Shown: positions 57,371 through 64,000 of the stretch, piece after piece | How positions within the stretch are numbered: the first letter of the stretch is position 1 | Layout of the letters: each line of letters opens with the position of its first letter | Assembly: GCA_018814405.1 (NCBI GenBank) | Contig: JAHIZO010000007.1 | Coordinates: forward strand, 186,001-250,000 | Origin: Gammaproteobacteria bacterium | GTDB lineage: Bacteria; Pseudomonadota; Gammaproteobacteria; Burkholderiales; Gallionellaceae | DNA length: 64,000 nt | Direction of reading: 5' to 3' | Notes under the pieces: generated by a model | Seen by the model: the letters and a program-made list of their open reading frames with translations, nothing else | Database searches by the model: none | What the model was told of the DNA's origin: nothing | Program-made: the position numbers and the translations under genes

Positions 57371-58201
57371 TTACAAGTTGATTTCGCCTTCGAACACCGT
57401 GATGGCCGGGCCGGTCATTAGGACAGGGTTCGTGTTACCTAACCAGGTGATGGTCAATGCGCCGCCGCGTGTGGCGACGTGAACGGAGTCGTCTAGCAGG
57501 CCGCGCCGGATACCGGTGACGACGGCTGCGCAGGCACCTGTGCCGCAAGACAGAGTCTCACCCGCGCCACGTTCGTAGACGCGCAGTTTGATGTGCGTGC
57601 GATCCAGCACCTGCATGAAGCCGGCATTCACGCGCTTGGGGAAGCGTGCGTGATTCTCGATCGACGGACCTTGCTGCAATACGGGGGCTGTGTCTACGTC
57701 TGCCACGACTTGCACCGCATGCGGGTTGCCCAAGGAGACAGCCGAAATCAGTATGCCCAAGCCATCAATATCCAGCGTTTGGGTGATGTCGTCGTTATCG
57801 CTGACGAATGGGATGCGCGCAGATTCGAATATGGGCGCGCCCATGTTCACCGTGACACGGCCATCATCCTCCAGTTTGGGTGAGATCAGACCGCTCTTGG
57901 TCTCGACCACGATCTTCTTCTTGCTGGTGAGTTGCTTGTCGTGAACAAAACGCACGAAGCAGCGCGCGCCGTTGCCGCACTGCTCGACCTCGCCGCCGTC
58001 GGCATTGAAGATGCGATAGCGGAAATCAGCGTCGTGGCGCTGTGATTTTTCCACCAGCAAAATCTGGTCGCAGCCGATGCCGAAATGGCGGTCGGCGATG
58101 AAGCGCAGCTTCTCCGGCGTCAAGGCGAGCGATTGGCGGATGCCGTCGATGACCACGAAATCGTTGCCTGCGCCGTGCATCTTGGTGAATTTTAGGGTCA
58201 T
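57371..58201 (-). CDS. dapF: Diaminopimelate epimerase DapF
   Basis: 276-residue cofactor-independent epimerase converting LL- to meso-diaminopimelate for lysine and peptidoglycan. The two catalytic cysteines are in [13 protein letters not shown] and [12 protein letters not shown], one per half of the pseudo-symmetric fold. The opening [17 protein letters not shown] is typical. The ATG at 58201 is chosen over an in-frame start 14 codons upstream. Confidence 0.96.
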   Translation of the reverse strand: MTLKFTKMHGAGNDFVVIDGIRQSLALTPEKLRFIADRHFGIGCDQILLVEKSQRHDADFRYRIFNADGGEVEQCGNGARCFVRFVHDKQLTSKKKIVVETKSGLISPKLEDDGRVTVNMGAPIFESARIPFVSDNDDITQTLDIDGLGILISAVSLGNPHAVQVVADVDTAPVLQQGPSIENHARFPKRVNAGFMQVLDRTHIKLRVYERGAGETLSCGTGACAAVVTGIRRGLLDDSVHVATRGGALTITWLGNTNPVLMTGPAITVFEGEINL

Positions 58202-58229
58202 GATCGACTGTCGGATAGCGATACGCGGA

Positions 58230-58652
58230 TTATACGTCGGCACACAACTGGCTGTGGTCGCGGAACATGCAGCGGTCCATCACCACCGTGATGCCGGCCT
58301 GCTGCGCGCGCAAAGCGGCTTCTTCATGCACCACACCATCTTGCAGCCAAAGCTTTTTGATGCCGAGCTTGATACAGCTGTCGACGATGGCGGGCACATG
58401 TTCCGGCGCGCGGAACACATCCACGATGTCGACCGCAAAGGGGAGGCTCTCCAGATCGGCGAAAGCCTTTTCCCCCAACACTTCTTCTACCAAGGGGCGT
58501 ACCGGGACGATGCGGTGGCCGAAACCTTGCAGCGCCTTGGCGACATTGAAGCTGGGGCGGGCGCTATTGGGCGACAGGCCGACCACGGCTACCGTATGTG
58601 ATTCGCGCAGCAGGCGGCAGATGTCTGCAGGGCTGGGGTTATTGAAGGTCAT
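58230..58652 (-). CDS. CoA-binding domain protein (YccU family)
   Basis: 140-residue Rossmann protein. [20 protein letters not shown] is the CoA-binding motif, and [20 protein letters not shown] carries the conserved histidine region. Its relatives (YccU) bind CoA; their role is unknown. The frame opens upstream to 58739, overlapping the divergent gene; the ATG at 58652 fits the family. Confidence 0.88.
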   Translation of the reverse strand: MTFNNPSPADICRLLRESHTVAVVGLSPNSARPSFNVAKALQGFGHRIVPVRPLVEEVLGEKAFADLESLPFAVDIVDVFRAPEHVPAIVDSCIKLGIKKLWLQDGVVHEEAALRAQQAGITVVMDRCMFRDHSQLCADV

Positions 58653-58678
58653 GTCAGTTTCCAGAAAGAAGCTGTGTC

Positions 58679-58684
58679 TATAAT
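58679..58684 (+). promoter_or_regulatory. Candidate -10 box between divergent CoA-binding and DUF294 genes
   Basis: TATAAT lies 33 bases before the TTG start at 58718. The sequence TATAATA also reads as a TATTAT box on the minus strand. No strong -35 is visible on either side. Confidence 0.35.
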
Positions 58685-58717
58685 AAACCATCGGTCCATT
58701 CACGACGGGAGCTAAGT

Positions 58718-60622
58718 TTGAGCGCAATCCATTCATCACAATTGACCTTCTTCGCCGCCCACGCCCCGTTCGACCGCTTCGAAGGCGCGCATCAGGTCTG
58801 GCTGTTGGAGCGCCTGAAACTCGCCTACTACGCCAAGGGCGAAGTGATCGCTTCGCCTGCGCAGGGCAAGTCGCAACGTTTCTTCATCATCAAGCAGGGG
58901 CTGGTGCGTGGTGCGCGACAGTCTGATGGCAGTAGTGATGCAGTGATCGAACTGCACGAAGGTGAAAGCTTCCCGGTGGGCGCGTTGCTGGCCGGACGTG
59001 CGGTGACGTCCACCTTTCGCGCGGCCGAGGATGTGTTCTGCTTCGAGTTGGATGCGGCCGATTTCCATGCGCTGCTCGAACTCTCTCCTGTGTTCAAGGA
59101 TTTTTGCACGCGCCGTATCACCGCCCTGTTCGAACAATCGCATCAGGCCATGCGCGCGCAGTTCGCGCAGGCAGCGACCGAGCAGCAATCGCTGTCCAGT
59201 CCGTTGTCCGAGATCGTGCGCCGCGAGCCGGTGAGCTGCGCGCCCGATACCGCCCTGCTGGAAGTGTTGCGCACCATGCGCGAACTGCGCGTCGGTTCCA
59301 TGGTGGTGGTGGATGCGCAGCACAAGCCGCTGGGTATCTTCACCTTGAACGATCTGCTCGGGCGCGTGGTGCTGCCCGGCTTGTCGACCGATGTGCCGAT
59401 CTCGCAGGTGATGAGTCCGGACCCCATGTCTCTGCCGCCGACCGCTGCAGCCTACGAGGCGGCCATGGCGATGGCACGCGCCGGTTTCCGCCACGTACTG
59501 GTGACCGAAGCGGACGGCACGCTGCGTGGCATCCTGTCCGAGCGCGATCTGTTCTCCTTGCAGCGCGTGGGACTGCGCCAGATCAGCGGCGCGCTGCGTC
59601 AGGCTGCGGATGTGGAAACGCTGGTCGGACTGAGTCGCGACATCCGCGCTTTGGCGCGCAACATGATGGCGCAAGGCGTGGCCGCCGAGCAGCTCACCTT
59701 GTTCATCTCCACGCTGAACGATCTGTTGGCGGCACGTCTGATCGAACTGGAATGTGACGCATCGGCACTGACCGGTACGCCGCTGCATGAGAACCTGTGC
59801 TGGCTGGTGATGGGCTCCGGCGGGCGCTATGAACAGACACTGAACACCGATCAGGACAACGCTTTGATCTTTACCCTGCCGGACGGCATGAGCGCGGATG
59901 AGGCGCGTGCGATCCTGTTGCCTGTGGCGCTGCGCATCAATCAGGCCATGGCTCGCTGCGGCTTCCCGCTGTGCAAAGGCAACATCATGGCGTCCAATCC
60001 CAAGTGGTGTCTGTCGCTGGAGGAGTGGCAGGAGGTGTTCATCAAGTGGGTAGACAGAGGCTCGCCCGAGGCCTTGCTGCATGCCTCCATCTTCTTCGAT
60101 TTTCGCGCGCTCAGCGGGCAGCGCAAACTGGCTGATACCTTGCGCAACTGGCTGGCAAAGTTGGCGCGCGACAACAGCCGCTTCCTGCACCAGATGGCAG
60201 CCAATGCGTTGCGCAACCGGCCGCCGCTGGGCGTGGTGCGCGATTTCGTTTTGAACGATGCCAAGCGTCTCGACCTGAAGTTCAACGGGCTGGCACCGTT
60301 CGTCGATGCGGCGCGCATCTTCAGTCTTGCAGCCGGCATCACGCCGACCAGTACCATCCAGCGCTTGCGCCAAAGTGCAGCAGCGTTGCATGTGCCTGCA
60401 ACCGAGGTGGAGGCGTGGATCGATGCCTTCCTGTTCATCCAGATGCTGCGTTTGCGCCACCACTATGAAGCCAGTGCGAACCTGAGCGAGGCCGAGATCG
60501 CGCAACTGGACAATCTGATCGATCCCGCTGCGTTGAACGAACTGGACAGGCGCATCCTGAAAGAATCGTTCCGTCAGGCGCGCAAGGTGCAGGCCAAGCT
60601 GGCGCTGGATTACCAGCTGTGA
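58718..60622 (+). CDS. cNMP-binding/CBS/DUF294 nucleotidyltransferase-like regulator
   Basis: 634 aa. Domains in order: cyclic-nucleotide-binding-like (about 20-125, RFFIIKQGLVRGARQ), two CBS repeats (about 160-275, MRELRVGSMVVVDAQHKPLG and ARAGFRHVLVTEADGTLRG), DUF294 nucleotidyltransferase-like (about 330-450, MGSGGRYEQTLNTDQDNALI) and DUF294_C. It starts with TTG after GGGAG. It overlaps the exonuclease by 4 bp, and both precede a Na+/solute symporter, a cluster known for acetate-type transporters. The role is probably nutrient-sensing regulation. Confidence 0.87.
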   Translation: MSAIHSSQLTFFAAHAPFDRFEGAHQVWLLERLKLAYYAKGEVIASPAQGKSQRFFIIKQGLVRGARQSDGSSDAVIELHEGESFPVGALLAGRAVTSTFRAAEDVFCFELDAADFHALLELSPVFKDFCTRRITALFEQSHQAMRAQFAQAATEQQSLSSPLSEIVRREPVSCAPDTALLEVLRTMRELRVGSMVVVDAQHKPLGIFTLNDLLGRVVLPGLSTDVPISQVMSPDPMSLPPTAAAYEAAMAMARAGFRHVLVTEADGTLRGILSERDLFSLQRVGLRQISGALRQAADVETLVGLSRDIRALARNMMAQGVAAEQLTLFISTLNDLLAARLIELECDASALTGTPLHENLCWLVMGSGGRYEQTLNTDQDNALIFTLPDGMSADEARAILLPVALRINQAMARCGFPLCKGNIMASNPKWCLSLEEWQEVFIKWVDRGSPEALLHASIFFDFRALSGQRKLADTLRNWLAKLARDNSRFLHQMAANALRNRPPLGVVRDFVLNDAKRLDLKFNGLAPFVDAARIFSLAAGITPTSTIQRLRQSAAALHVPATEVEAWIDAFLFIQMLRLRHHYEASANLSEAEIAQLDNLIDPAALNELDRRILKESFRQARKVQAKLALDYQL

Positions 60623-61326
60623 AGAAGCTGTTGCAGCGCTGGTTCGCGCCACGCGCCAAGCTGGATGCGCCACAGGTGGCGCGTCTGGCAGCTTGGGATA
60701 AGCTGCCCGAGCCGAACACCAGGTTGCCATTCGATCAGGCGCGCTATGTGGTGGTCGATGTGGAGACCACCGGCCTCAATCTGATGACGGACACGCTGAT
60801 CTCCATCGGCGCGGTGGCGGTGGTGAACGGGCGCGTGGAGATAGGCGACAGTTTTTCCGCGGTGTTGCAACAGCAGCAGAGCAGCCGCAAGGAGAACATT
60901 CTGATCCACGGTATTTCTGGCACGGTGCAGCGCGAGGGGGTGCCGCCTGCCGAGGCTTTGTTGAATTTCATGGATTACCTCGGTGATTCACCGCTGGTGG
61001 CATTTCATGTCGCCTTCGACGAGACCATGATCCGACGCGCCATGCGCCAGTACCTGAATCACAACTTCAAACATCCTTGGCTGGATCTGGCCTATGTGAT
61101 GCCCGCCCTCAACCGCGAACTCATGCGCAGCCATCGCGTATTGGATGACTGGATAGCGCGCTTCGGTATCCGCATCGAGGCGCGCCATAACGCGCAGGCC
61201 GATGCACTGGCGACTGCGCAGTTGTTACTGATCGCCCAAGCCCAGGCGCAGCGTAAGGACATCTCGGACTACATCGGACTGCGCGATCTGGAGCGTGCGC
61301 AGCGCTGGGCCAGCAACGTAAGATGA
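60619..61326 (+). CDS. DEDDh 3'-5' exonuclease (DNA polymerase III epsilon-like)
   Basis: 235 aa. The DnaQ-fold motifs are ExoI VVVDVETTGLN, ExoII VAFHVAFDETMI and ExoIII HNAQADALATAQ (DEDDh type). The N-terminal 40 residues (KKLLQRWFAPRAKLDAPQVA) are specific to this subfamily. It lacks the C-terminal polymerase-binding tail of DnaQ, so it is not expected to be the replicative proofreader. The GTG start overlaps the DUF294 gene, implying coupled expression. Confidence 0.85.
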   Translation: MKKLLQRWFAPRAKLDAPQVARLAAWDKLPEPNTRLPFDQARYVVVDVETTGLNLMTDTLISIGAVAVVNGRVEIGDSFSAVLQQQQSSRKENILIHGISGTVQREGVPPAEALLNFMDYLGDSPLVAFHVAFDETMIRRAMRQYLNHNFKHPWLDLAYVMPALNRELMRSHRVLDDWIARFGIRIEARHNAQADALATAQLLLIAQAQAQRKDISDYIGLRDLERAQRWASNVR

Positions 61327-61423
61327 TTGTAAGGTTGCTCCCGTAACCTGCCGCGAGCAGTGTCGGGCAGGCTAGCTTTATGGCGGGTGCGGCGCTTCGA
61401 TCAAATCAATAAGGGAGACAAGC

Positions 61424-61678
61424 ATGGATAAGCAAGGCGAAGCCTATTGGAAGGCAACGTTGGGCCTGCTGACCAAAATTTTGGCAGTCTGGTTCTTAGT
61501 CTCGTTCGGCGCGGGCATCCTGTTCGCAGACATGCTGAACGGCATACATCTCGGGGGGTACCCGCTGGGCTTTTGGTTCGCTCAGCAAGGATCTATCTAT
61601 GTTTTCGTGGCACTGATCTTTGTCTATGCCAAGAAGATGGGTGAGATCGATCGTAAGTTCGACGTTCACGAAGAATAA
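61424..61678 (+). CDS. DUF4212 small subunit of Na+/solute symporter
   Basis: 84-residue protein with two helices (about 14-35, LLTKILAVWFLVSFGAGILFAD, and 46-66, LGFWFAQQGSIYVFVALIFVYA). It begins DKQGEAYWKATLG and ends AKKMGEIDRKFDVHEE, the DUF4212 pattern. It always accompanies the large symporter subunit, here nine bases downstream. AGGGAG precedes the ATG. The 97-base gap before it holds a CCTGCC/GGGCAGG dyad. Confidence 0.9.
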   Translation: MDKQGEAYWKATLGLLTKILAVWFLVSFGAGILFADMLNGIHLGGYPLGFWFAQQGSIYVFVALIFVYAKKMGEIDRKFDVHEE

Positions 61679-61687
61679 GGGGATACC

Positions 61688-63493
61688 ATGGATCTGCAAA
61701 CAACGATTTATCTGGTGGTGGGGCTGAGCTTCGCCCTGTACATCGGTATCGCCATCTGGGCGCGTGCCGGTTCCACTTCCGAGTTCTACGTCGCCGGTGG
61801 CGGCGTTGGTCCGCGTATCAACGGTATGGCGACTGCTGCCGACTGGATGTCCGCGGCTTCCTTCATCTCTATGGCCGGTCTGATCGGTTACATGGGTTAC
61901 GGTGGTGGTCTGTTCCTGATGGGCTGGACCGGTGGTTATGTGTTGCTGGCTTTGCTGTTGGCACCTTACCTGCGCAAGTTCGGCAAGTTCACCGTGCCTC
62001 AGTTCATCGGTGACCGCTACTACTCACAGACAGCTTCCACTGTTGCGGTGTTGTGTCTGTTGGTGGCTTCGCTGACCTACATCATCGGTCAGATGACTGG
62101 TGTGGGCGTTGCCTTCTCGCGCTTCCTTGGCGTGAGCAACGAGACCGGCATCTATGTGGGTATGGCCATCGTGTTCACCTATGCGGTGTTCGGCGGCATG
62201 AAGGGCATCACCTACACTCAGGTGGCTCAATATGTGGTGCTGATCTTCGCGTACACCGTACCGGCGATCTTCATCTCCATGCACCTGACTGGCAACCCTA
62301 TCCCGCAACTGGGGCTGGGTTCCGATATGGTCGGCACTGATGTGTCCTTGCTGCAAAAGCTGGACAGCATCGTGGTCGATCTGGGCTTCGGTCAGTACAC
62401 CACCACCACTGCAGGCAGCACACTGAATATGTTCGTGTACACACTGTCGCTGATGATCGGTACCGCCGGTCTGCCACACGTGATCATGCGCTTCTTCACA
62501 GTGCCTAGCGTTGCAGCTGCACGTTTGTCCGCAGGTTGGGCTTTGGTGTTCATCGCTATCCTGTACACGACCGCACCTGCTGTTGCTGCCATGGCTCGCA
62601 TGAACTTGCATGCCACAGTTAACTCGGCAGTGAACTCCGGTGGCGATATGTTCGCAGCTGAATCCAGCCTGAAGGTCGAAGACCGTCCTGAATGGATGAA
62701 GCGCTGGGAAGTGACCGGCCTGTTGAAGTTCGAAGACAAGAACGGCGACGGTCGAATCCAGTACTACAACGACAAGACAACGGATCAGGCAGTGTTGGAC
62801 AAAGCTGCTGCTGCCGGTTGGAAAGGTAGCGAACTGACAGTTAACCGCGACATCATCGTGTTGGCTAATCCAGAGATCGCACTGTTGCCTAACTGGGTGA
62901 TCGCATTGGTGGCCGCCGGTGGTTTGGCTGCTGCGCTGTCTACTGCTGCCGGTCTGTTGCTGGCTATCTCTTCTGCGATCTCGCATGACTTGGTGAAGGG
63001 CGTGTTCAACCCCAACATCAGCGAGAAGGGCGAGTTGATGGCAGGTAAGGTCGCTATGGCATGTTCCATCGTGCTGGCCGGTTACCTCGGTCTGAATCCT
63101 CCGGGCTTCGCGGCGGGTACTGTGGCTTTGGCCTTCGGTATCGCGGCTTCGTCGCTGTTCCCGGCAATCATGATGGGTATCTTCTCCAAGAAGATGAACA
63201 AGGAAGGTGCTATCGCCGGTATGTTGGCTGGCCTGACCATCACCCTGTTCTATGTGTTCGCACATAAAGGCTTGTTCTTCATCAAGGGTACCGACTACCT
63301 GCCTCTGATCGGCGGCAAGAACAGCTTCTTCGGCATCACGCCGGAAGCCTTCGGTGCCATCGGTGCACTGGTCAACTTCACAGTGGCCTTCGTGGTGGAC
63401 AAGTTCACCAAAGCGCCGCCGGAGCATATCCAGGCGTTGGTTGAGAGCGTGCGTACCCCGCGCGGTGCGAAAGCGGTCGACGGTCGTCATTAA
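61688..63493 (+). CDS. Sodium:solute symporter (ActP-like, VC_2705 type)
   Basis: 601-residue SSS-family transporter with about 13-14 helices. Family signatures are YVAGGGVGPRINGMATAADWMSAASF split by a loop and VFGGMKGITYTQVAQYVVL. A hydrophilic insert (about 315-400) carries an EF-hand-like loop DKNGDGRIQYYN near residue 350, then the core resumes with GGLAAALSTAAGLLLAISSAISHDLVKG. Substrates of relatives are acetate and other short carboxylates. With the DUF4212 subunit and the DUF294 gene it forms a recognised cluster. A terminator follows. Confidence 0.9.
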   Translation: MDLQTTIYLVVGLSFALYIGIAIWARAGSTSEFYVAGGGVGPRINGMATAADWMSAASFISMAGLIGYMGYGGGLFLMGWTGGYVLLALLLAPYLRKFGKFTVPQFIGDRYYSQTASTVAVLCLLVASLTYIIGQMTGVGVAFSRFLGVSNETGIYVGMAIVFTYAVFGGMKGITYTQVAQYVVLIFAYTVPAIFISMHLTGNPIPQLGLGSDMVGTDVSLLQKLDSIVVDLGFGQYTTTTAGSTLNMFVYTLSLMIGTAGLPHVIMRFFTVPSVAAARLSAGWALVFIAILYTTAPAVAAMARMNLHATVNSAVNSGGDMFAAESSLKVEDRPEWMKRWEVTGLLKFEDKNGDGRIQYYNDKTTDQAVLDKAAAAGWKGSELTVNRDIIVLANPEIALLPNWVIALVAAGGLAAALSTAAGLLLAISSAISHDLVKGVFNPNISEKGELMAGKVAMACSIVLAGYLGLNPPGFAAGTVALAFGIAASSLFPAIMMGIFSKKMNKEGAIAGMLAGLTITLFYVFAHKGLFFIKGTDYLPLIGGKNSFFGITPEAFGAIGALVNFTVAFVVDKFTKAPPEHIQALVESVRTPRGAKAVDGRH

Positions 63494-63520
63494 GACCAGT
63501 CGTTCTGCATGTAACATAGA

Positions 63521-63547
63521 CCCCGCCGTATCCCGGCGGGGTTTTTT
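63521..63547 (+). terminator. Rho-independent terminator after the symporter
   Basis: CCCCGCCG (63521-63528) pairs with CGGCGGGG (63534-63541), loop of five bases, followed by T6. It ends 54 bases after the symporter stop, so the next gene needs its own promoter or read-through. Confidence 0.9.
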
Positions 63548-63559
63548 CTTGGAGTGAAT

Positions 63560-63916
63560 ATGGTCTTTGATGTGAGTGTTGCTATCACCTGGTTGTTGTT
63601 CATAGCCTTGTTCCCGATCGCGTTCGTCTGGCTGCGCCGTGTCTGGCGCATCGCCATTCGCCGTGACTTTTCTGAAGTGGCTTTGAAGCGTGGCGAATCG
63701 CCGCCGCAACCGGAGCGCTATGCGCCCTATGCTGCTGCCATTAATCTGTTGGGTGGGGTCGTGGTGGTGTACGTGATCATCGGTGTGTTGACGGCGAGCA
63801 TGGATTACGAGACTTGGAGTTCGACTGCCGGTGTCACCATCTGGCTGAAGATCATTGCCGATTTTATCCTCAGTCGTCAGGCACACCCGATGGTGCTCAA
63901 AAGCAAAGTTGAGTAA
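63560..63916 (+). CDS. Small membrane protein of unknown function
   Basis: 118 aa with about two helices: one at about 5-25 (VSVAITWLLFIALFPIAFVWLRR) and one at about 60-80 (AAINLLGGVVVVYVIIGVLTA), and a hydrophilic loop with RRDFSEVALKRGESPPQPERYAPY between them. I do not recognise the family. GGAG lies five bases before the ATG at 63560; a GTG two codons earlier is possible. It lies between the symporter and the convergent histidine kinase and may belong with that transport system. Confidence 0.65.
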   Translation: MVFDVSVAITWLLFIALFPIAFVWLRRVWRIAIRRDFSEVALKRGESPPQPERYAPYAAAINLLGGVVVVYVIIGVLTASMDYETWSSTAGVTIWLKIIADFILSRQAHPMVLKSKVE

Positions 63917-63926
63917 TCGTGCAGTT

Positions 63927-64000
63927 TTACGTCAGCAGTTGAAAGCGCACACAGAAACGCGTGCCGATTCCGTCCGTACCTTCGGATAGCGTCAGTTCCG
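63927..64000 (-). CDS. C-terminal fragment of a probable sensor histidine kinase (cut by window edge)
   Basis: The minus strand reads ELTLSEGTDGIGTRFCVRFQLLT and then stop. GIGTRF followed by an alternating hydrophobic end is typical of the G2 box and last strand of HATPase_c domains. Only 24 codons are present, so the family call is tentative. Its position beside the DUF4212/symporter genes fits known sensor kinases linked to acetate transporters. Confidence 0.5.
   Translation of the reverse strand, partial: ELTLSEGTDGIGTRFCVRFQLLT

Noticed and set aside
58736-60730. 664-codon open frame antisense to the DUF294 gene (also 27333-28934 in gltB and 62024-63886 in the symporter)
   Set aside because: His/Arg/Gln-rich translations without family motifs, lying exactly opposite well-supported genes; these are artefacts of codon bias in GC-rich genes.

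Overview
The window looks like chromosomal DNA of a betaproteobacterium, most likely from the Nitrosomonadales/Gallionellaceae (Sideroxydans- or Gallionella-like). I base this on protein character and gene order: amgK-murU beside lptD-surA-pdxA-rsmA, mrcA divergent from pilMNOPQ, gatCAB divergent from mreBCD-mrdA-rodA-rlpA, and dapF-DUF484-xerC. The assignment is an inference from memory, not from a database search. Most of the window is dense, moderately GC-rich core genome with many 1-8 bp gene overlaps. I found no rRNA, tRNA, CRISPR array or intact transposase.

Layout. 1-3615 (minus): amgK, murU, pepP and the start of a ubiH-type hydroxylase, covering muropeptide recycling, proline peptidase and quinone synthesis. 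3675-8948 (plus): lptD, surA, pdxA, rsmA. 9015-13525 (plus): thiD, thiE, hemL, engB, a possible small RNA, and hemB. 13514-16428 (minus): a degenerate nucleotidyltransferase-like gene and mrcA (PBP1a). 16549-21436 (plus): pilMNOPQ, closed by a long perfect hairpin. 21503-24301: aroK, aroB, dgt. 24420-31618: gltB, gltD, hemE. 31912-37187: priA (preceded by two inverted DnaA-box-like sites), a membrane c-type haem protein coupled to an FAD-linked 2-hydroxyacid dehydrogenase, and a NYN/OST-HTH protein.

37188-40218 is the accessory part. It holds an AT-richer two-gene cassette (OLD/RloA-like ATPase plus PIN-domain nuclease), followed by two convergent copies of a structured repeat. A third copy lies at 54732-54936. 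The copies differ by paired substitutions that keep their stems, so the element looks selected for secondary structure rather than protein.

40219-44596: argS, a SPOR protein, dsbA, an SDR oxidoreductase and a probable rquA (rhodoquinone synthesis). 44593-47795 (minus): gatCAB. 47877-54631: the rod-shape and elongation cluster mreBCD-mrdA-rodA-rlpA and a DUF1304 protein. 55089-55821: two rhodaneses. 55852-58652 (minus): xerC, DUF484, dapF, a CoA-binding protein. 58718-63913: a cNMP/CBS/DUF294 regulator, a DEDDh exonuclease, a two-subunit Na+/solute (acetate-type) symporter and a small membrane protein. The last bases hold the C-terminus of a probable histidine kinase on the minus strand.

The best candidates for something undescribed are the ATPase-PIN cassette with its altered Walker B motif (37524-39257), the covarying dispersed repeat, and the hairpin-rich GGAGG-bearing region upstream of hemB (12344-12517).
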